Shown: positions 32,838 to 41,657 of the stretch, in pieces
Position numbering within the stretch: position 1 is the stretch's first letter
Layout: each line of letters opens with the position of its first letter
Origin: Hyphomicrobiales bacterium
GTDB taxonomy: Bacteria; Pseudomonadota; Alphaproteobacteria; Rhizobiales; Beijerinckiaceae
Direction of reading: 5' to 3'
Assembly (NCBI GenBank): GCA_930633525.1
Contig: CAKNFP010000001.1
Coordinates: 970,001-1,034,000 of the forward strand
DNA: 64,000 nucleotides
Translations under genes and position numbers: made by a program
The notes under the pieces: model-generated
Databases searched by the model: none
What the model saw: only the letters and a program-made list of their open reading frames with translations
What the model was told of the DNA's origin: nothing

Positions 32838-33821
32838 TCAACCCCGTCCGCCAAGGCGCAGGCCTAGCGAAGGCCTTTCCTGCAGCACCTCGCGGCGGAA
32901 GCGAAACACGGCGGCCGGACGCCCCGCCGTCGGCGCCATGTCGCCCGTCGGCTCGACGAGCGCCGTGCCTTCGACGAAGCGCCTGAAGTTCTGCTTGTGA
33001 AGATGTCGGCCGGCGATGGCCTCGACGGTGCGCTGCAAGGCGGTCAGCGTGAAAGTGGGTGGCATCAGCTCGAAGATGAGCGGCCGATACTTAAGCTTGG
33101 CGCGCAGGCGGCTGATAGCGGTCGCGAGGATCCGGCGATGGTCGAAGCGCATCATCTCGCCGGCCGGCGGCAATCTTTCGCGCGCCTCGGCGCTCGGCCG
33201 CCCGTCGCGCAGCGCTTCCTCGACGATACCTGCTTCATAGAGCAGTTCATAACGATCGAGCGCCTTTTCCTCATCCCAAGGAATGCTCGTTGTGCCGAAG
33301 CTAAGCGTGAGCCGCTCGCGACGCGACAGGCCGCGCCGTTCGATGTCTTCCCTGTCGGCGACGACATCGGCAGCCCATTCATCGAGCGCGGGCAGGATCG
33401 CGGCGAGGCATTCGGGCTTGCCGCTGCGCCAGTCCTCCCAGGGGAAAAAGTGGTACCAAGGTAGGAGGCGTGCGGTGGTCGGCACCTCGCTTGCCTCCGC
33501 GCCGAGGCGCGTGAGCGCGAGATAGCCGACCGACACTTCATGGGGCTCGCCGTCGCCACGGCGGGCATGCCGGCCCCTGTCACCGAAGGTATAGAGCTGC
33601 TCCACATAGCCCAGGCTGAAGCCGGTTTGCTCCTTCACCCAGGCCCTGAGGCCAATTTCAAAGGTGCGATGGGCCAGCGGATCGAAGACGCCGAACGGCA
33701 GGCCCGGCGTCGCGTCGCCACCGCGTGCGACGAGGATCTGGGGTACATCACCCTTGACCACGACGATCGCGGCCGCGAGGCCGATCTCGATGGCTGTGGA
33801 CGACGGGGTGGAGGGCTCCAT
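32838..33821 (-). CDS. nadQ: NadQ-like NAD biosynthesis regulator
   Basis: A 327-residue protein with an N-terminal Nudix-fold domain and a C-terminal winged-helix DNA-binding domain: LMPPTFTLTALQRTVEAIAG, then HLHKQNFRRFVEG and GRPAAVFRFRREVLQERPSL, as in NrtR-type regulators. This is the architecture of the COG4111 'NAD regulator in Alphaproteobacteria' (NadQ), which controls nadABC. The Nudix box is degenerate: the region after GVFDPLAHRTFEIGLRAW has WVKEQ where catalytic members have REUXEE, so it probably senses a nucleotide rather than hydrolysing it. Operator-like inverted repeats lie upstream of nadA at 15045 and 15103. It lies 14 bases after the tyrosine phosphatase on the same strand, next to a HD hydrolase, a neighbourhood I recall as conserved. 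Confidence 0.86.
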   Translation of the reverse strand: MEPSTPSSTAIEIGLAAAIVVVKGDVPQILVARGGDATPGLPFGVFDPLAHRTFEIGLRAWVKEQTGFSLGYVEQLYTFGDRGRHARRGDGEPHEVSVGYLALTRLGAEASEVPTTARLLPWYHFFPWEDWRSGKPECLAAILPALDEWAADVVADREDIERRGLSRRERLTLSFGTTSIPWDEEKALDRYELLYEAGIVEEALRDGRPSAEARERLPPAGEMMRFDHRRILATAISRLRAKLKYRPLIFELMPPTFTLTALQRTVEAIAGRHLHKQNFRRFVEGTALVEPTGDMAPTAGRPAAVFRFRREVLQERPSLGLRLGGRG

Positions 33822-33835
33822 GCCTCGCGTCGCGC

Positions 33836-34354
33836 TCAGGCGTTATGCAGGGGAAGGACGAAGGGCTCGCCCTCAAAGGCCTCGCAGCCGCGACCGATGG
33901 CATTGGTGGCGGCTACAAGCCGCCCCTCATAGCCGAGGCGGGTATCGGCAACCTCGATGAAGCGGATGTTCGGCGTCGCGGACGGTGAGGCGAGACGCAA
34001 GGCCTTGGCCGCCTCTTCGGCATCCTGATTGGCGTTCAGGGCACAGAACGACACAAGGGCCGCCGCCGTGGAGCGGCTGATGCCGGCGAAGCAATGAATG
34101 ATGAGAGGGTGCTCGCGCGGCCAATCGTGGACGAAGGCGAGCAATGCATCCACATGCTCGACGTCCGGCAGCACATGACCATCGAGCGGCGCGACGATAT
34201 CGCTCATGCGGATGCTGAGATGATGGCCCGCGGCGATCGCGTCGGGTGTCGCGGTGGTTGTATCGCCGCTCGTCAATGAAATGAGATGACTGGCAGAGGA
34301 AGCCGCCACAGTCTCCGAGAGGCGCGACAAGGGGCAGACATGGATGGCAGGCAT
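33836..34354 (-). CDS. Tyrosine-phosphatase-like protein (COG5350 type)
   Basis: A 172-residue cytoplasmic protein with the cysteine-phosphatase signature HCFAGISRS (C-x5-R loop) and an upstream Asp in MSDIVAPLDGHVLPDVEHV. This is a Hyphomicrobiales family of predicted protein tyrosine phosphatases of unknown substrate. Start set at ATG 34354 (MPAIHVCPLSRL), since the leader from 34381 adds no typical sequence; no clear ribosome site for either. It lies between the HD hydrolase and the NAD regulator on the same strand, so a link to nucleotide or NAD metabolism is possible but unproven. Confidence 0.8.
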   Translation of the reverse strand: MPAIHVCPLSRLSETVAASSASHLISLTSGDTTTATPDAIAAGHHLSIRMSDIVAPLDGHVLPDVEHVDALLAFVHDWPREHPLIIHCFAGISRSTAAALVSFCALNANQDAEEAAKALRLASPSATPNIRFIEVADTRLGYEGRLVAATNAIGRGCEAFEGEPFVLPLHNA

Positions 34355-34499
34355 GGGTCGATCCAAACTGGTCACATTCAAAACGGTCAGGCTGCGACCA
34401 TAAGGCGATTCGTGTGTACGGTCAGATCTCTAGAAGGGATTGGTTTAGCAACATGGGGTTAAGAGGCCATGCACCCGTCTATAAAGCCGCGCTTCCGTT

Positions 34500-35189
34500 T
34501 CAATCAGAAGTCGCGCCTGTCCCGCTGTTGAGCGATTGGCCGGTTGTTGCGCTCACGCTCTGGAAGCGCGCGAGAAAGCGCGTCTTTGCCTCGTCGGCGC
34601 TCCAGGGGGAGAGATAGGAGAGCACGGACTGTGGCAAGGCCGCCGGCCGTCCGAAAAATTTCAGGGCCTCGGTGCGTTCGAAGCCGGCAAGCGTTGTCGC
34701 TTCCAGGAAGGCCGCCTGCTGGTCAGCTCGCTTGGCGAGATCGCGCACGTCGGACCGCAGGGTCGCCGGCAGGCCGAAGCGCAGATGAATGGCGGCCATG
34801 AGTCGCGCCTCCACCTCACGATAGGTGCCGCCAATGACGATCTTGAAGGGTGAGATCATGTCCCCGATGACATATTCGGCGGCGTCGTGCAGCAGCACGC
34901 CGAGCTGCCACTGCGCCGACGAAGCGGTCTTGGGCGAAACCATATGGCAGGCGATGGCCTCCACCAGGAGCGAATGCTGGGCAACGGAATAGATGTGCGG
35001 CCCGCTGGTTTGACCGTTCCAGCGGGCAACCCGCGCGAGCCCGTGCGCGATGTCCTCGATCTCGATATCGAGTGGCGACGGGTCGAGCAGATCGAGCCGC
35101 CGGCCGGACAACATGCGCTGCCAGGCGCGCGTCGCCTTGCTTCCTGTCCTGCTCACTGACTTGCCATGTGAATTGCCCGGTGCGGCCAC
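34500..35189 (-). CDS. HD-domain hydrolase (YfbR-like)
   Basis: A 229-residue phosphohydrolase of the HD family; the closest well-known relatives are YfbR 5'-nucleotidases. IYSVAQHSLLVEAIA (first His), LGVLLHDAAEYVIGDMISPF (HD pair) and KRADQQAAFLEA (last Asp region) mark the metal site. The start is a GTG at 35189 that overlaps the tag stop codon (TAGTG) and has GAGGG upstream, suggesting coupling; downstream GTG 35156 or ATG 35114 are alternatives. Followed by the tyrosine phosphatase and NAD regulator. Confidence 0.8.
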   Translation of the reverse strand: MAAPGNSHGKSVSRTGSKATRAWQRMLSGRRLDLLDPSPLDIEIEDIAHGLARVARWNGQTSGPHIYSVAQHSLLVEAIACHMVSPKTASSAQWQLGVLLHDAAEYVIGDMISPFKIVIGGTYREVEARLMAAIHLRFGLPATLRSDVRDLAKRADQQAAFLEATTLAGFERTEALKFFGRPAALPQSVLSYLSPWSADEAKTRFLARFQSVSATTGQSLNSGTGATSD

Positions 35190-35848
35190 TAGCGGAAGCC
35201 CTCGGGCATCTGGTCGGCGAGGGCCGCGCATTCCGTGTGGCGATAGCAGCCCACCAGATGGTCGTTGACCATGCCCACAGCCTGCATGAAAGCATAGGTG
35301 ATGGTGGGGCCACAAAAGGTGAAGCCCGCCGCCTTCAGGGCTTTCGACATCCGGCGTGAGGTCTCGGTCTCGGCCTGCACGTCGGCGCGCGAGCGGAGAT
35401 TGCTCTGCTGCGGCCGGCCCCCGGCGATATCCCAGAGAAACCGCGCGAAACCACCGTTTTCCATGATGTCGAGCCAGGCGCGCGCGCTCTTCACGGTGCC
35501 CTCGATCTTCGCCCGGTTGCGGATGATGCGGGTGTCCTCCATCAACGCCGCGCGCTTGGCCTCGTCGAAGCGCGCGATCACCTCCGGTTCAAAGCCCGCG
35601 AATGCGTCGCGAAAGCCCTCGCGGCGCCTCAGAATGGTGATCCAGGACAGTCCGGCCTGAAAGCCGTCGAGGATGAGCTTCTCGAACAGGGCCCGGTCGT
35701 CGAACTCGGGCACTCCCCATTCGGTGTCGTGGTAGGTGACATAAAGGGGGTCGAAACCCGGCCACCAGCAGCGCCGCTTGCCATCGGGATGGTCGAGGAG
35801 GCCAACGGGCGCTGCGGTGCTCGCGGTGTCATTCACGGTGTCGGTCAT
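35189..35848 (-). CDS. tag: DNA-3-methyladenine glycosylase I
   Basis: Base-excision enzyme removing 3-methyladenine from alkylated DNA. The 219-residue protein has the Tag signature: CWWPGFDPLYVTYHDTEWG, DDRALFEKLILDGFQAGLSW, then NRAKIEGTVKSARAWL and the C-terminal FTFCGPTITYAFMQAVGMVN followed by HTECA, with the Cys/His residues of the zinc snap. Slightly longer than the ~187-residue E. coli protein at the N-terminus. Overlaps ygfZ by 4 bases and the HD gene by one base. Confidence 0.95.
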   Translation of the reverse strand: MTDTVNDTASTAAPVGLLDHPDGKRRCWWPGFDPLYVTYHDTEWGVPEFDDRALFEKLILDGFQAGLSWITILRRREGFRDAFAGFEPEVIARFDEAKRAALMEDTRIIRNRAKIEGTVKSARAWLDIMENGGFARFLWDIAGGRPQQSNLRSRADVQAETETSRRMSKALKAAGFTFCGPTITYAFMQAVGMVNDHLVGCYRHTECAALADQMPEGFR

Positions 35849-36723
35849 GGCGCCGGCCCCTCGTTTGCTGCGGTCGTGGGGAAGGAGAAGTTGGCATAGC
35901 CGGGCAAGGCGACCGTCAGTGGCCGGCCGTCGGCGAGAAGCGGCAGGCCGGCGGCTTGCGCGTCGACCACCCGGTCAAGCCGCAGCATGGCGAGCGCAAC
36001 GGGGCCCGCATGGGACCCGAGCTGGCCGATCAGCTTGCCGCCCGCCTCCACCGCCGTGCCCGCGGCTGGCGCTTCGCCGTCGGCAAAGGTCGCGAGCACG
36101 ATGCGGGTGCGTGCGATGCCACGGTGATGCATACGCGAAACGACTTCCTGGCCGATGTAGCAGCCCTTGTCGAAGACCACGCCGCCCATCTGGTCCATCA
36201 TCGACTCGTGCGGGAAGGTGTCGCCGAAGGCAAAATCCTGTCCGCCTTCCGGGACGCCCACGGCGATTCGATGGGCGTGATAGGCGCTTGCGTCCAAGAG
36301 ACCGGCATTGGCATAGGCCGCCCGCTCGCCGATGAAACGGCGGCCAAGACCGGGAGCCCGGGCGTCGTCATAGGCGAGAAGGGTACCAATCGGCGCGTCC
36401 GCGCCATCCCATCCGGCTGCGATCGCATGCGTCTCTGACAGATCCTCGAGGAGAACCTTGCTACGCAGCTTGTAGAGCGTGAGGCGCTTGAGAAAATCAG
36501 GGATCGAGGCTCGTGCCGTATCGACGAAGAACCCGCCCTCGGGGGCCGACGTGAACAAGCCGTCGAACAAGATCTTGCCCTGGGGCGACAGCAGGGCACC
36601 GAGACGGCCCACGTTCGGCTCAAGGTCGTCCAGGCGACAGGTTAGAATGTTCTGCAGGAAATCGAGGGCATCGGCGCCGGAGATGCGGATGACTCCGCGA
36701 TCCGCCAGGAAAGCTGACGGCAT
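35845..36723 (-). CDS. ygfZ: YgfZ/GcvT-like folate-binding protein
   Basis: A 292-residue homologue of the glycine-cleavage T-protein fold that helps assembly or repair of Fe-S clusters (MiaB and others), using tetrahydrofolate. The family motif KGCYIGQEVVSRMHHRG is present, with the functional Cys. IRISGADALDFLQNILTC and GALLSPQGKILFD lie in the N-terminal part. Start at 36723, preceded by GGAAGGAG; the longer frame from 36792 is unlikely. It heads ygfZ-tag-HD, each overlapping the next. Confidence 0.93.
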   Translation of the reverse strand: MPSAFLADRGVIRISGADALDFLQNILTCRLDDLEPNVGRLGALLSPQGKILFDGLFTSAPEGGFFVDTARASIPDFLKRLTLYKLRSKVLLEDLSETHAIAAGWDGADAPIGTLLAYDDARAPGLGRRFIGERAAYANAGLLDASAYHAHRIAVGVPEGGQDFAFGDTFPHESMMDQMGGVVFDKGCYIGQEVVSRMHHRGIARTRIVLATFADGEAPAAGTAVEAGGKLIGQLGSHAGPVALAMLRLDRVVDAQAAGLPLLADGRPLTVALPGYANFSFPTTAANEGPAP

Positions 36724-36857
36724 GATGAACTCCTTCCGCGACTGGGCTTGACCGACGAGCACCATGCGACGAAGCGGCATGGTCGCTGACACATAGGTCT
36801 AGCGATCGGTAACCTCAAGCTTCGGGAAGAAAGCGTCGGATATGTCCCTGACGGCTT

Positions 36858-37112
36858 CTAGTGCCTCAAGCCGCTCGTAAACCCGCCACCACGGATGCGG
36901 GTCGGTAGATTTTCCGCGAATCGGGCAACGGCTTCCTCGCCATAGGTCGTGACGAGTTCGTGGAAGGCGGTGAACAAGGCGGCGTGAGCCACGCAGTCGC
37001 CATCGAGGCCGTCAAGCTGCGCCTCCGCGAAGGCCTCGCTGAGATAAGCCAAGGCAGCCCGCTTTTCCTCGCTCGTATCAATCATATCGAGATGGGGCTG
37101 AGAATCGTCCAT
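36858..37112 (-). CDS. Conserved small protein, function unknown
   Basis: An 84-residue acidic helical protein (MDDSQPHLDMIDTSEEKRAA, then AYLSEAFAEAQLDGLDGDCV and HELVTTYGEEAVARFAENLP). The style, conserved-looking and mostly helical, is typical of a small Hyphomicrobiales hypothetical protein. No signal peptide or membrane segment. Start set at ATG 37112; an upstream frame to 37247 is Cys/Ser-rich and looks non-coding. No partner is obvious; it lies in the run of minus-strand genes. Confidence 0.7.
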   Translation of the reverse strand: MDDSQPHLDMIDTSEEKRAALAYLSEAFAEAQLDGLDGDCVAHAALFTAFHELVTTYGEEAVARFAENLPTRIRGGGFTSGLRH

Positions 37113-37307
37113 GCGTGAAACCGAGGATCCTGAAGAGGGAAAAAAACGCAACGGATTCGAGCTTACGCAGGAAGCAGGAGCGGCGCCAGCCAGTTGTTGC
37201 GAGGCGGTTAACGACACACAGGAAATCGGCCAGCGCACCGCAAACATGTTTACCCTGATGCAGGAAAACGACAGTCGGACGGCTTTGGCGCCCGAAAATG
37301 ACCTTAT

Positions 37308-37949
37308 TCAACCACCAAAGCGCGAGCTGATGGTCGCCGCCAGACGCGCTCCTTCGTCGAGGAAACGCGTAATGGCGGCCTCCGCCGATGCGTTGCAGCG
37401 GCGGTATGTGAGAGCGTAACCGTTGAAGCCGCGATTATACGAGCCCGCCAGACGCTCGCGTTCCGCTGTTGTGCCTGCTTCGGCGTCGATCAGCGCGCGC
37501 ATCTTCTCATACCATTGTGGGGCATCGTTGGCGCCGCACAGATTGCGCAGGAAGGAGAGGGCGCCCAGCACCTCGGCCAGCCGCAGCATCTGGCCTTCAT
37601 AGAGAGGCCGCTCCTCCGGCGCGGACGAATGCGCATCGGCCGGGGCTGAAGCGGGGCCGCTCTTACCAGCGCCCTGCTCCTGCGCGTTTTTATCCCGGGT
37701 GGCCGGGGCGCTGTTGGCGGCGAGCGCTGATTCCGACCTCGCTATGCTGAACGAAGGGCCGTCATCCCGGCTGATCGCCAAGGCGGCAGGCGCCGGCAGG
37801 GCGATGAGAAGGGCGATCGCGACAACCGCACCGGGGCGATAGCCGCCCCATTTGCCTTGGGGCGGGGAGCCAGGCTGTCGCAAGGGGGGCGCGTGATGTC
37901 CGTGCACTCGATCTGGCCTCGAACCTGACGTTTCAATTGGACCCATCAT
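37308..37949 (-). CDS. TIGR02301 family exported protein
   Basis: A 213-residue exported protein. The C-terminal ~100 residues match TIGR02301: YEGQMLRLAEVLGALSFLRN, LCGANDAPQWYEKMRALID, AEAGTTAERERLAGSYNRGF and YALTYRRCNASAEAAITRFL. The N-terminal region has a hydrophobic segment (AVVAIALLIALPAPAALAIS), with a leader before it, then a low-complexity linker. Start set at ATG 37949, behind GCAGGG, overlapping the NUDIX gene by 17 bases. The pair TIGR02301-NUDIX is a common Hyphomicrobiales arrangement, with unknown function. Confidence 0.83.
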   Translation of the reverse strand: MMGPIETSGSRPDRVHGHHAPPLRQPGSPPQGKWGGYRPGAVVAIALLIALPAPAALAISRDDGPSFSIARSESALAANSAPATRDKNAQEQGAGKSGPASAPADAHSSAPEERPLYEGQMLRLAEVLGALSFLRNLCGANDAPQWYEKMRALIDAEAGTTAERERLAGSYNRGFNGYALTYRRCNASAEAAITRFLDEGARLAATISSRFGG

Positions 37950-38436
37950 GGTGCCCTGCGATCGGCGCGCCACGTTCAACAATGAGAGCGGCGCGGGCCA
38001 CGATATCTCGCAGCCCTGGCGTGACCGCTCGTTCCCCGAGATCATACGGATCGACCCAGTCCACCGCGACGACTTCCGCAATCGCGGCCGCTTCGCCGCT
38101 TTCCCAGCTTGCCGCAAAGGCCGCCACGACGAAATGGCGCTTTACGCCGGTGCTGTCGCGCTCAATGACCTCCGCGTGGCCGGCAAAGCCGAGAATTGCC
38201 GCCGTGACGCCGACTTCCTCCGCGAGCTCTCGCAGCGCGGCGGCTTCCAAGGTTTCCCCAAGTTCCACATGGCCGCCCGGGAGACTCCAGACTTCCGCCA
38301 TGGGCGGATATTGCCGTGACGCGAGCAGTACCTTGCCGTTGCGAAACACGGCAACGCTCGCCGCGAGCCGGGGCGCTGCCGGATAGAGCCGGCCATTGTC
38401 CCGGCCCGAGGCCTGATCACCGGGGGATGCGGTCAT
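37933..38436 (-). CDS. NUDIX hydrolase
   Basis: A 167-residue Nudix hydrolase acting on nucleoside-diphosphate-linked substrates. The Nudix box is complete: GGHVELGETLEAAALRELAE then EVGV, matching GX5EX7REUXEEXGU. Upstream RQYPPMAEVWSLP is a typical substrate-side strand. Overlaps the TIGR02301 gene. Thirty bases separate it from the SDR gene. Its substrate is not predictable from sequence. Confidence 0.92.
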   Translation of the reverse strand: MTASPGDQASGRDNGRLYPAAPRLAASVAVFRNGKVLLASRQYPPMAEVWSLPGGHVELGETLEAAALRELAEEVGVTAAILGFAGHAEVIERDSTGVKRHFVVAAFAASWESGEAAAIAEVVAVDWVDPYDLGERAVTPGLRDIVARAALIVERGAPIAGHHDGSN

Positions 38437-38466
38437 CGCGCGATCCCTTCCATCGGACGCCCGTCC

Positions 38467-39222
38467 TCAGACGTGCTGGCCGCCGTTGATGTGCAATTCA
38501 GCGCCGGCCACATAGGACGATGCCTCCGTGCACAGGAAATAGATGGCTTTCGCGACCTCGTCCGGTGTGCCGAGCCGACGCATGGGGATTTGGTCGATGA
38601 GTTTCTCGGTGCCTGGCGAGAGTATCGACGTGTCGATTTCACCTGGCGAGATCGCATTGACGCGAATGCCCAAGGGGCCGAAGTCCGCTGCCATTTCCCG
38701 CGTCAGCGCGGCGAGCGCCGCCTTCGATGTGGCGTAGGCTGAACCTGCGAAAGGGTGGACACGGCTGCCGGCAATGGACGTGACGTTGACCACCGACCCG
38801 CGGGCGCGCGCCAGTTCCTCGGCGAGCCCGCGCGCCAGCATGATCGGGGCGAAGAAATTGACCCGGAAAACGCGCTGCCAATCCTCGATCGAGGTTTCAA
38901 GGGCGCCGAGCCGGCTGCCGCCATCGCCCTTGGGCGAAATGGCGGCGTTGTTGACGAGCGCGTGCAGGACGCCGCCCTCGGCTTCGAGCCGGTGCCGGAT
39001 CTCGGCGATCGCAGCCGCGGTATTGTCCGTATCGGCGAGGTCGACCTGAATGTGGTCCTCCGGGCCCATTTCCCACGGGCATTGCTCGGGAAATCCGTGG
39101 CGCGAACAGGTGATGACACGCCAACCCGCGGCCGAGAAGCGCTTGACGGTGGCGTGGCCGATGCCGCGGCTGGCGCCGGTCAGCAGCATGATGCGGCGTG
39201 TTTGGTTGGACATCTGGGACAT
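38467..39222 (-). CDS. Short-chain dehydrogenase/reductase
   Basis: A 251-residue classical SDR. LLTGASRGIGHATVKRF is the NAD(P)-binding motif, VNNAAISPKG the NNAG-type motif, and SAYATSKAALAAL the Tyr-x3-Lys active site. VAGAELHINGGQHV is the usual C-terminus. Several Hyphomicrobiales orthologues exist with unknown substrate; a 3-oxoacyl-ACP reductase-like role is possible. Start at 39222; an ATG three codons later is equally placed. Between the NUDIX and pdxH genes, same strand. Confidence 0.92.
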   Translation of the reverse strand: MSQMSNQTRRIMLLTGASRGIGHATVKRFSAAGWRVITCSRHGFPEQCPWEMGPEDHIQVDLADTDNTAAAIAEIRHRLEAEGGVLHALVNNAAISPKGDGGSRLGALETSIEDWQRVFRVNFFAPIMLARGLAEELARARGSVVNVTSIAGSRVHPFAGSAYATSKAALAALTREMAADFGPLGIRVNAISPGEIDTSILSPGTEKLIDQIPMRRLGTPDEVAKAIYFLCTEASSYVAGAELHINGGQHV

Positions 39223-39378
39223 CGCTCTTTGTTCGCCTGTCGGCCAGGCCGGCCGCGCTGCTGGTTACTCGCACGTAGAATGCGCGATATCGGCCACGGA
39301 GGCCACCGTCACACCGTGAGGCCTTCCGTCTCAGGATGTGCGTCTGCGCTGTCGAATGGTGTATTCCCGCCGCGCGGC

Positions 39379-39993
39379 TCAGGGATAGAGCCGGTCCTTC
39401 GTCCAGGGCGCATCTTGCGTGCTGCGGGAAAAACGGATGCGGTCATGCAGCCGGAACGGTCGATCGTGCCAGAACTCGATGGCCGACGGCACGATCCGGA
39501 AGCCGTGCCAGTGGGGCGGGCGAGGCACCGCGCCGAGGCCGAATTTCGCGGTGAAGCTCGCGACCGCTTTTTCAAGGGCGAAGCGGCTTTCGAGGGGGCG
39601 TGACTGCTTCGAGGCCCAGGCGCCGATCTGGCTGCCACGGGGCCGGGACGCGAAATACTCATCCGACTCGGCTTCCGAAACCGCTTCGACCGGGCCGCGT
39701 ACGCGCACCTGGCGACGCAGGCTCTTCCAGTGGAACAGCAGGGCCGCGCGCGGATTGGCCGTGAGCTCGCGCCCCTTGGCGCTTTCCTCGTTGGTGTAGA
39801 AGACGAAACCTTGCTCGTCGTGGCCCTTCAGAAGCACCATCCTCAGGTCTGGCAAACCGTCACTATCAACCGTCGCGAGCGCCATCGCATTTGGATCATT
39901 CGGCTCGCCCGCCTCCGCATCCCTCAGCCAGGATGAAAAGAGCTGGAAAGGGTCGTTGTCGCCCGAAAAGTCACGGCTAATTAACGGTTCCAA
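39379..39993 (-). CDS. pdxH: Pyridoxamine 5'-phosphate oxidase
   Basis: FMN enzyme that oxidises pyridoxamine or pyridoxine phosphate to pyridoxal 5'-phosphate. The 204-residue protein has [65 protein letters not shown] and [20 protein letters not shown], ending [17 protein letters not shown]. These cover the FMN and PLP sites. Divergent from the lipoprotein and J-domain genes; pdxH next to those is a common Hyphomicrobiales arrangement. Confidence 0.96.
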   Translation of the reverse strand: MEPLISRDFSGDNDPFQLFSSWLRDAEAGEPNDPNAMALATVDSDGLPDLRMVLLKGHDEQGFVFYTNEESAKGRELTANPRAALLFHWKSLRRQVRVRGPVEAVSEAESDEYFASRPRGSQIGAWASKQSRPLESRFALEKAVASFTAKFGLGAVPRPPHWHGFRIVPSAIEFWHDRPFRLHDRIRFSRSTQDAPWTKDRLYP

Positions 39994-40036
39994 AGCCTAA
40001 ATTCCTTTGGATGTAGAGTGCGTGGAAGGGCGCGTT

Positions 40037-40534
40037 ATGCGCAGTCTGTCAGTGCTGGATTATAAGGGAAATAGCAAGCGTGGCGAGGCAAGGCAGACAA
40101 TAAGGCAGCCTGTTCTGGTGTTCAGTGCTATCGCTATTTCACTTATCGCTGGCGGCTGCAGCCTATCCTTTCCCGTTGCTGGCCTGATGGACGACGATGT
40201 AACGGCCTCGGTCCCCACCGCGGCACAGCAACCTTCGCCGCTGTCGCCGGAATTGACGGCGGAGGATTGGCGCCGGGCGAAGAGCGCCATGGGGGTCGCG
40301 CTCGATCCCATCGGTAACGGTGAAGCGGCCCCATGGAGCAATCCGGAAACGGCCCTGTCCGGCAGTTTCGTGCCCGGGGGACAGCCCTACGTGCACGGCG
40401 ATGACGTATGTCGCGATTTTTTTGCTGATCTCGTCTTGCAGACCGGCACGCGAAAGCTGCAAGGTAAGGCGTGCCGTCCATCGGGAGGAGAATGGTCGGT
40501 CGTTGAGGCCGGGCCGGCAAAAAAGCCGACATAA
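40037..40534 (+). CDS. RT0821/Lpp0805-type surface lipoprotein
   Basis: A 165-residue exported protein. A basic start and hydrophobic stretch end in LIAGGCS, a lipobox with Cys as lipidation site. The C-terminal domain (SGSFVPGGQPYVHGDDVCRD through KACRPSGGEWSVVEA) is the one found in the rickettsial 17-kDa-like surface antigen family. Two Cys residues in it may pair. Start chosen at ATG 40037 because GGAAGGGCG lies upstream; a longer frame begins at 40007. It precedes the J-domain gene by 97 bases in the same direction. Confidence 0.8.
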   Translation: MRSLSVLDYKGNSKRGEARQTIRQPVLVFSAIAISLIAGGCSLSFPVAGLMDDDVTASVPTAAQQPSPLSPELTAEDWRRAKSAMGVALDPIGNGEAAPWSNPETALSGSFVPGGQPYVHGDDVCRDFFADLVLQTGTRKLQGKACRPSGGEWSVVEAGPAKKPT

Positions 40535-40631
40535 AAGCCATTCGGGCGCGTAAGACGCGTTGCATTTGTGCAACAATCGCCCCATATGGGGGCCGGTGCC
40601 AGCCTTTCAGGTTGCACGGCAGTGAGGACCC

Positions 40632-41573
40632 ATGCGCGACCCTTATGATATTCTCGGGCTCAGCAAGTCGGCGACCGAGGCGGACATCAAAAAGGCGTTT
40701 CGACGCCTGGCCAAGACCTATCATCCTGATCGCAACACGAGCGACCCGAAGGCGCAGGAAAAATTTTCCGAGCTGACGACGGCTTATGATCTGTTGAGCG
40801 ACAGCGAGAAGCGTGGACAGTTCGACCGCGGCGAGATCGATGCCGAGGGCAAACCCCGCTTCCAGGGATTCGAGGGCTTCGGTGCGGGGCCGCATGACGG
40901 CGGCTTCGAGAACTTCAACTTCTCGACCGGCGGCGGCCATGGCTTCCGGCGCTCGACAGGCGGCTTTGATCCTCAGGATATCTTTGCGGACCTGTTCGGC
41001 GAGGGGGCCGGGCGCCCCGGCGCGGCCGGCGGTCAGCGCGCGCGCCGCCAGCCGCCGCGCGGCCAGGATGTCGCCGCGAGCCTGACGGTCTCGCTGGAAG
41101 ATGCCGTGTCCGGCGCCAAGCGCCGCATCCTCCTGCCGCCGAGCCGCGAGATCGAGGTCACGATCCCCAAGGGCATCACGGACGGGAAGGTCATTCGCCT
41201 GAAGGGGCTCGGTGAGCAGAGCCCGTTTGGCGGCGAGCCGGGCGATGCGTTGCTGACCGTGCATATCGCGCCGCATGAGCGCTTCAAGGTGGATGGGACG
41301 ACCCTGCGTACGCGCCTGCCGGTCAAGCTGGAGGATGCCGTGCTCGGGGCGACGGTCCGCGTGCCCACCTTGCAAGGCGCGGTCGACATGACCATTCCGC
41401 CGCGTTCGAGCGGGGGACGCAATTTCCGCCTGCGCGGGAAGGGCCTTCCGATGAAAGACGGAGCGGGCGATCTGATCGTCACGATCGATATCGAGCTGCC
41501 TAAGGAACCGGACGTCGAGCTCGAGAGCCTGATGCGCAAGCGCCGCGCTGCCGCCGAGCAGACTGCGGATTGA
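40632..41573 (+). CDS. J-domain protein, DnaJ/CbpA class
   Basis: A 313-residue Hsp40 co-chaperone for DnaK. The N-terminal J domain has RDPYDILGLSKSATEADIKK and the HPD motif in TYHPDRNTS (about 31-33). A Gly/Phe-rich linker follows, then the C-terminal peptide-binding domain (VSLEDAVSGAKRRILLPPSR, ITDGKVIRLKGLGEQSPFGG, KGLPMKDGAGDLIVTI). The zinc-finger region of DnaJ is absent, so it is a CbpA-class (type II) protein. Start at 40632 with GTGAGGACCC upstream. Confidence 0.94.
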   Translation: MRDPYDILGLSKSATEADIKKAFRRLAKTYHPDRNTSDPKAQEKFSELTTAYDLLSDSEKRGQFDRGEIDAEGKPRFQGFEGFGAGPHDGGFENFNFSTGGGHGFRRSTGGFDPQDIFADLFGEGAGRPGAAGGQRARRQPPRGQDVAASLTVSLEDAVSGAKRRILLPPSREIEVTIPKGITDGKVIRLKGLGEQSPFGGEPGDALLTVHIAPHERFKVDGTTLRTRLPVKLEDAVLGATVRVPTLQGAVDMTIPPRSSGGRNFRLRGKGLPMKDGAGDLIVTIDIELPKEPDVELESLMRKRRAAAEQTAD

Positions 41574-41587
41574 GCGAATGCGTTTCG

Positions 41588-41610
41588 CCCTCTCCCCGCC
41601 GGGGAGAGGG
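41588..41610. terminator. Hairpin between the J-domain gene and kup
   Basis: Arms CCCTCTCCCC and GGGGAGAGGG with a 3-base loop, in the gap between two convergent genes. No T run follows, so it may be a REP-like element acting as a blocker. Confidence 0.55.
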
Positions 41611-41657
41611 TTGGGGTGAGGGGGCTTGGGCCCGGCTTTCAGCCGATTGCCGCGTGC

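Noticed and set aside
37111..37419. Plus-strand frame of 102 codons starting with MRETEDPEEG
   Set aside because: It overlaps the start of the 84-residue gene and the end of TIGR02301 in antisense; ribosome site weak. The N-terminal half looks slightly protein-like, but the evidence is too thin.
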